DNA from: JBFWVD01 sp050246915
GTDB lineage: Bacteria; Actinomycetota; Acidimicrobiia; Acidimicrobiales; Ilumatobacteraceae
DNA: 10,028 bases
Direction: 5' to 3'
Assembly: GCA_050246915.1 (NCBI GenBank)
Contig: JBFWVD010000134.1
Span: 1 to 10,028 of the forward strand
Both the position numbers and the translations under genes were made by a program. Below, in pieces: positions 6,355-10,028 of the stretch; the first letter of the stretch is position 1; every line of letters begins with the position of its first letter. Below the pieces are notes generated by a model, which was not told the origin of the DNA, ran no database searches, and saw only the letters and a program-made list of their open reading frames with translations.

Positions 6355-6384
6355 CTCCAGACTGGCGCGGGCGCCAGTCTGGAG
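6355..6384. terminator. Perfect 14-bp-arm inverted repeat just after trpE
   Basis: CTCCAGACTGGCGC (6355-6368) and GCGCCAGTCTGGAG (6371-6384) are perfectly complementary, with only GG between them, so an RNA would form a long GC-rich hairpin with a tight loop. It starts 11 bases past the trpE stop and lies before the next gene, which suits a terminator for hisI-trpE. No T-tract follows, so a regulator-binding palindrome is an equal alternative. A partial copy, CTCCAGAG, occurs at 6412-6419. The remaining bases up to 6479 show no TAnnnT box at leaderless distance from the next start. Confidence 0.5.
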
Positions 6385-6479
6385 TGTGCGTACACGTCAG
6401 CGATACGCAGACTCCAGAGTTCGGGCGCGGTTGTGGTGCGACCGAGGATCCGCGGCGTGCGGCTGCGAGGATGGAGCCC

Positions 6480-7310
6480 ATGAACGCTGGCTGGTACGAC
6501 CTTCCCCGAGACATGGTTCAGGCTGTGGGGCCCGACGCCCAGACCTTCCTTCAGTCCCAGGTCTCCCAGGACATCACGAAGCTCTCCGTCGGCCAGTCGG
6601 CGTGGACATTCGTGCTCCAGCCCGCCGGCAAGGTCGAGGTGCTCGCCCGCATCACCCGGATCGGCGACGCCGACTTCGTCATCGACACCGATGCCGGATG
6701 GGGGAGCGCCCTGCTGGCGCGACTGAAGCGGTTCAAGATCCGGGTGAAGCTCGAGCTCGAACCCGTCAATTGGCATTGCATCGCGGTCAGGGGTCCCGGG
6801 TCGGCGCGCGTTGCCGTGCCCGAGGGATGCTTCGCTGTCGCCTGTGGTTGGTCGGGCCACGAGGGCATCGACATCATCGGACCTGCGCCGTCGGCGCCTG
6901 AAGGTCTCGAGGAGATCAACCTGTTCGATGCGGACCGCTTGCGCATCGAGGCGGGCTGGCCTGCCATGGGCTCGGAGATCACCGAAGCCACGATCCCCGG
7001 CGAGACCGGGCTCGTGCCGCTGGCGGTCAGCTTCACCAAGGGCTGCTATCCGGGACAGGAACTGGTCGAGCGGATCGATTCGCGTGGGGGCAACGTTCCC
7101 CGCCGCCTGCGCATCATCCGCGGTGCCGGCATGTTCTCCACTGGCGACGTGATCGAGCGAGATGGCGATCCGGTGGGCACCGTGACGTCAGTGGCCATGG
7201 CCGATGACGGCTGGCTCGCACTGGGATACGTGTCGCGGACGGTCGACGTGCCGGCCACGCTGTTGTGCAATGGCGAAGCGGTGACGATCGAAGCGGCGGG
7301 GATGGGCTGA
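6480..7310 (+). CDS. YgfZ/GcvT-like folate-binding protein (Fe-S cluster maintenance)
   Basis: This 276-residue protein is of the YgfZ (IbaG57/COG0354-like) branch of the GcvT fold. Those proteins bind tetrahydrofolate and support assembly or repair of certain iron-sulfur enzymes. The diagnostic KGCYPGQE motif is at 187-194 with the conserved Cys189, preceded by the ETGLVPLAVSFT stretch. Earlier come GPDAQTFLQSQVSQD (17-31), typical of the N-terminal domain, and PAGKVEVLARI (48-58). The C-terminal barrel has GDVIERDGDPVGTVTS. I chose ATG 6480 because AGG (6468-6470) lies 9 bases upstream; ATG 6471 is also possible, and the GTG at 6384 lies inside the preceding hairpin and is unlikely. The aminomethyltransferase GcvT itself is less likely given the length and the Cys motif. 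Confidence 0.87.
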   Translation: MNAGWYDLPRDMVQAVGPDAQTFLQSQVSQDITKLSVGQSAWTFVLQPAGKVEVLARITRIGDADFVIDTDAGWGSALLARLKRFKIRVKLELEPVNWHCIAVRGPGSARVAVPEGCFAVACGWSGHEGIDIIGPAPSAPEGLEEINLFDADRLRIEAGWPAMGSEITEATIPGETGLVPLAVSFTKGCYPGQELVERIDSRGGNVPRRLRIIRGAGMFSTGDVIERDGDPVGTVTSVAMADDGWLALGYVSRTVDVPATLLCNGEAVTIEAAGMG

Positions 7311-7350
7311 CGTCCACCCGGCTCGCACAAGGCCAGCCGGATGCGGACAT

Positions 7351-7364
7351 GCCAAGATCATGGC
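7351..7364. promoter_or_regulatory. Imperfect palindrome upstream of the SDR pair
   Basis: The 14-mer GCCAaGATCaTGGC is palindromic except at two symmetric positions. It lies in the 118-base gap between the YgfZ-like gene and the first SDR, 64 bases before its start. It could be an operator for the SDR operon, but a sequence this short is only suggestive. No clear -10/-35 pair was found in the gap. Confidence 0.22.
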
Positions 7365-7415
7365 CCTGCGGCCGCTGGTCGCTGGCTCGTCCGGAAGGGG
7401 TCCGGGCGAACCCAC

Positions 7416-7423
7416 GGAGGGAG
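7416..7423 (+). promoter_or_regulatory. Strong Shine-Dalgarno site of the first SDR
   Basis: GGAGGGAG ends 5 bases before ATG 7429. It fixes this start in preference to an upstream in-frame ATG at 7360, and it contrasts with the leader-free starts elsewhere in the window. Confidence 0.75.
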
Positions 7424-7428
7424 ACGAC

Positions 7429-8307
7429 ATGGCAGGTCGCGTCGAGGGAAAAGTCGCGCTCGTCACCGGCGGTGCGCACGGCCAGGGGCGCAGCCATGCG
7501 CTGGTGTTGGCCGAGCACGGCGCCGACATATCCGTCATCGACATCTGTGCGGAGGTGCCCGGCTTGCGTTACCCGCTCGGAACGGCCGATGAGCTGGCCG
7601 AGACGGCGCGGATGGTCGAGGACCGCGATCGGCGCTGCCTCACCCACGCGGCCGACGTGCGCGACTTCGGGGCGCTCAAGGGCGCGGCGGACGCCACGGT
7701 GCGGGAGTTCGGGCGCATCGACATCCTGGTCGTCAACCACGGGATCTTGGACCTCAACTATTTCGAGGACATCACCGAGGAGATGTGGGACGCCGTGCTC
7801 GACATCAACCTCAAGGGCGTGTGGAACTCCGTGCGCGCGGTCTCGCCGCACATGAAGGCGGCCAAGCGCGGTGGTTCGATCGTCATCACCAGTTCCACCT
7901 CAGGGCTCCGAGGTCATGCTCCCTATTGCCACTACTCGGCCTCGAAGCACGGCGTGGTGGGGTTGGCCAAGTCGCTGGCCAACGAGCTCGCACCGTTCCG
8001 CATCCGGGTCAACACCGTTCACCCGACGGCGGTCGGGGTGGACACCACCGGCCGCAACGCCGACAGTTTCATGGTCACCCGGGGCGAAGGGCCGGTGAAC
8101 ATGGCGGTGCTCGAAGATCCGCTTTTGGCTATGGGCGGTCTGAACCGCTTGCCCGACTATGACGCGCCGTTCGAGGACTCGACGCCCGTCATCGCCGTGC
8201 AGCCCGAAGACATCTCGAACGCGGTGCTATTCCTGGCCTCGGACGAAGCTCGCTACATCACCGGCGTCCAGCTCCCCGTCGACGCAGGAACGACGGTGAA
8301 GCCATGA
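7429..8307 (+). CDS. Mycofactocin-type SDR family NAD-dependent oxidoreductase, copy 1
   Basis: This 292-residue short-chain dehydrogenase/reductase has the marks of the mycofactocin-coupled subfamily (TIGR03971-like). It opens GRVEGKVALVTGGAHGQGRSHA, with the GQGRSHA helix start typical of that group. A longer segment follows strand 2 (about 40-67), and the C-terminus is YITGVQLPVDAG. TGGAHGQG (13-20) is the dinucleotide loop, Asp38 at the end of strand 2 favours NAD over NADP, and NHG (103-105) replaces the usual NAG. Asn127, Ser156, Tyr169 and Lys173 complete the catalytic tetrad. Family members typically hold NAD tightly and pass electrons to the peptide-derived cofactor mycofactocin while oxidising alcohols; the substrate here is unknown. 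No mycofactocin synthesis gene is in the window. The stop overlaps the start of copy 2 (ATGA). Confidence 0.9.
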   Translation: MAGRVEGKVALVTGGAHGQGRSHALVLAEHGADISVIDICAEVPGLRYPLGTADELAETARMVEDRDRRCLTHAADVRDFGALKGAADATVREFGRIDILVVNHGILDLNYFEDITEEMWDAVLDINLKGVWNSVRAVSPHMKAAKRGGSIVITSSTSGLRGHAPYCHYSASKHGVVGLAKSLANELAPFRIRVNTVHPTAVGVDTTGRNADSFMVTRGEGPVNMAVLEDPLLAMGGLNRLPDYDAPFEDSTPVIAVQPEDISNAVLFLASDEARYITGVQLPVDAGTTVKP

Positions 8308-9194
8308 GCGTCGCAAGCACGGGACGGGTCGAGGGCAAGGTCGCGTTCATCACCGGCGGCGCCCATGGCCAAGGCCGCAGTCATGCGCTGCTCCTGGCCG
8401 AACAGGGGGCCGACATCGTTGTGATCGACGCGTGCTCGCCGATGCCGGGTGTCCCCTACCCGATGGGTACTGCCGAGGATCTGGCCACGACGGTGAGGCT
8501 GGTGGAAGAGCGCGATCGACGTTGCCTGTCGTTCGTCGCGGACGTGCGCGACTTCTCGGCGTTGCGGGCAGCTGCCGATGCCACCGCCGCCGAGTTCGGC
8601 CACATCGACATCGTGGCGGTGAACCATGGCGTCATCACCTTCAACTACTTCGAGGAGATCCCCGAACAAGCATGGGACACCGTGCTCGACGTCAACGTCA
8701 AAGGTGTGTGGAACACGGTGCGGGCAGTGGCGCCCCACATGAAGGCCGCCGAGCGCGGCGGCTCGATCGTCATCACGAGTTCGATGGCGGGGCTTCGAGG
8801 CCACGCCGCCTACTCGCACTACGTGGCGTCGAAGCATGCGGTGACGGGCCTGGCGAAGTCATTGGCCAACGAACTCGCGCCATACCGCATCCGGGTGAAC
8901 ACCGTGCACCCGACCGGCGTGGCGGTGGACTTCACCGGCCGGGAGTCCGACAGCTTCATGGGCACGCGCAGTTTCGAAGGCGCTGACCCGCGCATCGCCG
9001 AGGACCCGCTGATGGCGCTGAACGCCATGAACCGACTGCCCGATCATCAGGCCCCCTTCGAGGACTCGACGCCGGTGGTGATGCTTGAGCCGATCGACAT
9101 CTCGAACGCCGTGCTGTTCCTGGCCAGCGACGAGTCGAGGTACATCACGGGCGTACAGCTACCTGTCGATGCCGGTTGCAACGTGAAGCCATAG
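8304..9194 (+). CDS. Mycofactocin-type SDR family NAD-dependent oxidoreductase, copy 2
   Basis: This 296-residue protein resembles copy 1 along its whole length, at roughly 70 percent identity by eye, so the pair looks like a tandem duplication. The landmarks repeat: TGGAHGQG (17-24), Asp42, VNHG (106-109), Asn131, Ser160 and the Tyr173/Lys177 pair in YVASK. The C-terminus YITGVQLPVDAG is the same. Differences cluster in a few regions that in SDRs shape the substrate pocket: after NHG (VITFNYFEEIP versus ILDLNYFEDIT), around the catalytic Ser (SMAGLRGHAAYSHYV versus STSGLRGHAPYCHYS), and a variable stretch after SFM (GTRSFEGADPRIAED versus VTRGEGPVNMAVLED). The two enzymes may therefore act on related but different alcohols, or form a heteromer. 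The ATG at 8304 overlaps the copy 1 stop, giving coupled translation. Confidence 0.9.
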   Translation: MSVASTGRVEGKVAFITGGAHGQGRSHALLLAEQGADIVVIDACSPMPGVPYPMGTAEDLATTVRLVEERDRRCLSFVADVRDFSALRAAADATAAEFGHIDIVAVNHGVITFNYFEEIPEQAWDTVLDVNVKGVWNTVRAVAPHMKAAERGGSIVITSSMAGLRGHAAYSHYVASKHAVTGLAKSLANELAPYRIRVNTVHPTGVAVDFTGRESDSFMGTRSFEGADPRIAEDPLMALNAMNRLPDHQAPFEDSTPVVMLEPIDISNAVLFLASDESRYITGVQLPVDAGCNVKP

Positions 9195-9198
9195 CTAC

Positions 9199-9239
9199 TC
9201 GGGTGACGTGGCGATGTGCTCATCGCGATGTCAACCCGA
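9199..9239. terminator. Bidirectional terminator-like hairpin after the SDR pair
   Basis: An outer stem TCGGGTGAC (9199-9207) pairs with GTCAACCCGA (9230-9239) with one bulged A. A 3x3 internal loop follows, then an inner perfect stem GCGATG (9211-9216) / CATCGC (9221-9226) with loop TGCT. It sits between the convergent SDR copy 2 and the YjbR-like gene, whose stop is near 9248. No T-run follows on the plus strand. Confidence 0.5.
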
Positions 9240-9247
9240 TCGTTGCT

Positions 9248-9631
9248 TCATCGTCGAAACGATCTCGGTAGCTCAGTTCCCGCCACGGCCATCCACGCGT
9301 CCTCGATCGCTTCGATGACGGTGCGCTTCGTCGCGATGCTGAGGTCGATCAGAACCGCAGCGAATCCGTCGAAGTGGGGAATCGTGAAGACCCCCTTGCG
9401 ACGCGAGGACAAAACCGCGTCTTTGTCGACGAGGTCGGCGACGCGCACGGCGAGGATGGGGCCGGTTGGAACGGGTTCGCTACCGAACCGCTTGATGTCG
9501 GCTTTGCTGAACGGCCGATCCCATGCGAAAGCCTTGCCGCGCACCGCCCATGTGCGATTCCCATAGCGCGTTACCTCGGACACGTCGGGAAGGGACATGG
9601 CCTTGAGCCCGGCCTCGTCGATGGTCATCAT
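9248..9631 (-). CDS. YjbR/MmcQ-family protein
   Basis: This small cytosolic protein (127 residues) has the CyaY-like YjbR/MmcQ fold, long annotated as DUF419 and as possibly DNA-binding; no reaction is firmly established for it. Visible family features are SLPDVSEVTRYGNRTWAVRGKAFAW (13-37), DKDAVLSSRRKGVFTIPHFDGFAAVLI (69-95) and the closing helix IEAIEDAWMAVAG (106-118). The chosen ATG has its first base at 9631. A TACGTT box (9643-9638) lies 6 bases upstream with no ribosome-binding site, which suggests a leaderless transcript. The second ATG at 9628 is the alternative. The gene follows the histidine kinase on the same strand by 36 bases but probably has its own promoter in that gap. Confidence 0.82.
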   Translation of the reverse strand: MMTIDEAGLKAMSLPDVSEVTRYGNRTWAVRGKAFAWDRPFSKADIKRFGSEPVPTGPILAVRVADLVDKDAVLSSRRKGVFTIPHFDGFAAVLIDLSIATKRTVIEAIEDAWMAVAGTELPRSFRR

Positions 9632-9643
9632 GGCGCGAACGTA
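9632..9643 (-). promoter_or_regulatory. Putative -10 box for a leaderless YjbR-family transcript
   Basis: On the minus strand, TACGTT (9643-9638) matches TAnnnT and is followed by CGCGCC and then ATG at 9631. This is the same layout as upstream of hisI and the membrane-protein gene. No -35 is recognisable. The role is inferred from spacing. Confidence 0.42.
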
Positions 9644-9667
9644 ACGCCGCGAGTGTGCGTCGCTTCC

Positions 9668-10028
9668 TCACGATGGCAGTGGCAGGCGGACCATCATGCG
9701 CGCACCGCCCGTCGGGGCCACCTGGGCAACGACCGTGCCTCCGTGAGCTTCGACGAGCTCCGCGACGATGGCGAGACCCAAACCCGAACTCGACTCGCCC
9801 CGCACCGGCTGATGCTTGGACACGTACAGGCGCTCGAAGACATGGGGCAGGTCGGCCGGTGCGATGCCGGGGCCATCGTCGTCGATGCAGACCACCGCTG
9901 ACCCGTCCTCGATGCGAGCCGATACCCACACCGTGGTGCGAGCGAACTTGCGGGCGTTCTCGACCAGATTGGCCACCACCTGTCCGAGGCGATGGGGATC
10001 GCCGTCGATGCTGATGGCAGCGGGGGCG
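9668..10028 (-). CDS. Sensor histidine kinase, C-terminal ATPase part (5' end outside window)
   Basis: The visible 120 residues are the HATPase_c catalytic domain of a two-component sensor kinase. In order they show DPHRLGQVVANLVENARKF (N box; Asn for Mg-ATP), IDDDGPGI (G1), VFERLYVS (F box), SSSGLGLAIVAELVEAHGG (G2) and the terminal strand MMVRLPLP. The stop is at 9670-9668. The sensor, HAMP and phospho-acceptor His parts lie past the window edge, so the stimulus and partner regulator cannot be told. The layout DPHRLGQ...EN(A)RKF resembles OmpR-partner kinases. A GTG at 9979 is inside the domain and is not the start, since the frame stays open to the edge. Confidence 0.93.
   Translation of the reverse strand, partial: APAAISIDGDPHRLGQVVANLVENARKFARTTVWVSARIEDGSAVVCIDDDGPGIAPADLPHVFERLYVSKHQPVRGESSSGLGLAIVAELVEAHGGTVVAQVAPTGGARMMVRLPLPS

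Noticed and set aside
6388..6408. GCGTA/TACGC inverted pair with an 11-base spacer upstream of the YgfZ-like gene
   Set aside because: A 5-bp arm is expected by chance in GC-rich DNA and nothing nearby supports a role.
5510..6901. A 463-codon plus-strand frame spanning trpE and the YgfZ-like gene
   Set aside because: It crosses the trpE stop and the 6355-6384 hairpin, is Arg/Gly-rich, shows no domain, and overlaps two certain genes in another phase.
7395..9194. The SDR pair considered as part of a biosynthetic or mycofactocin cluster
   Set aside because: No mft genes, transporter, regulator or further pathway enzyme flanks it in this window; its neighbours are housekeeping genes.

Overview
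The window looks like chromosomal DNA from a GC-rich actinobacterium. An Acidimicrobiia-type lineage is my best guess, because of the paired mycofactocin-type dehydrogenases, the histidine/tryptophan gene order and several apparently leaderless genes. No mobile element, CRISPR array or RNA gene is visible, and no gene-free stretch exceeds about 135 bases.

Layout. (1) 2-2045: the end of hisH, then hisA and hisF, joined by 4-base ATGA stop/start overlaps, make the central steps of histidine synthesis. A barstar-like gene follows in the same direction (2065-2520). (2) 2554-3542: a small alpha/beta hydrolase (minus) and a stand-alone GroES-like co-chaperonin (plus) diverge from a 32-bp inverted repeat that appears to hold both -10 boxes and both start codons. 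(3) 3555-4310: an unrecognised secreted or membrane-anchored protein (minus), divergent from hisI. (4) 4417-6344: hisI and trpE, again overlapping by ATGA, tie a late histidine step to the first committed tryptophan step. A perfect 14-bp-arm hairpin follows trpE. (5) 6480-7310: a YgfZ/GcvT-like folate-binding protein of Fe-S cluster maintenance. (6) 7429-9194: two tandem, closely similar mycofactocin-type SDR oxidoreductases joined by another ATGA overlap. (7) 9248-10028: on the minus strand, a YjbR/MmcQ-family gene and the catalytic end of a sensor histidine kinase that runs off the window.

How it fits together. HisH and HisF form the IGP synthase, fed by HisA and, upstream of that, HisI. 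In related actinobacteria hisF, hisI and trpE lie near each other. Here roughly 2.4 kb of unrelated genes (barstar, hydrolase, groES-like, membrane protein) separates hisF from hisI. The most unusual non-coding signal is the symmetric divergent promoter at 3184-3215. Nearly the same TAnnnT-(6 to 8 nt)-start arrangement occurs at five starts in the window, which suggests leaderless transcription. I found no convincing evidence for an entirely new multi-gene system. The best leads are the palindromic divergent promoter, the orphan barstar and the SDR pair.
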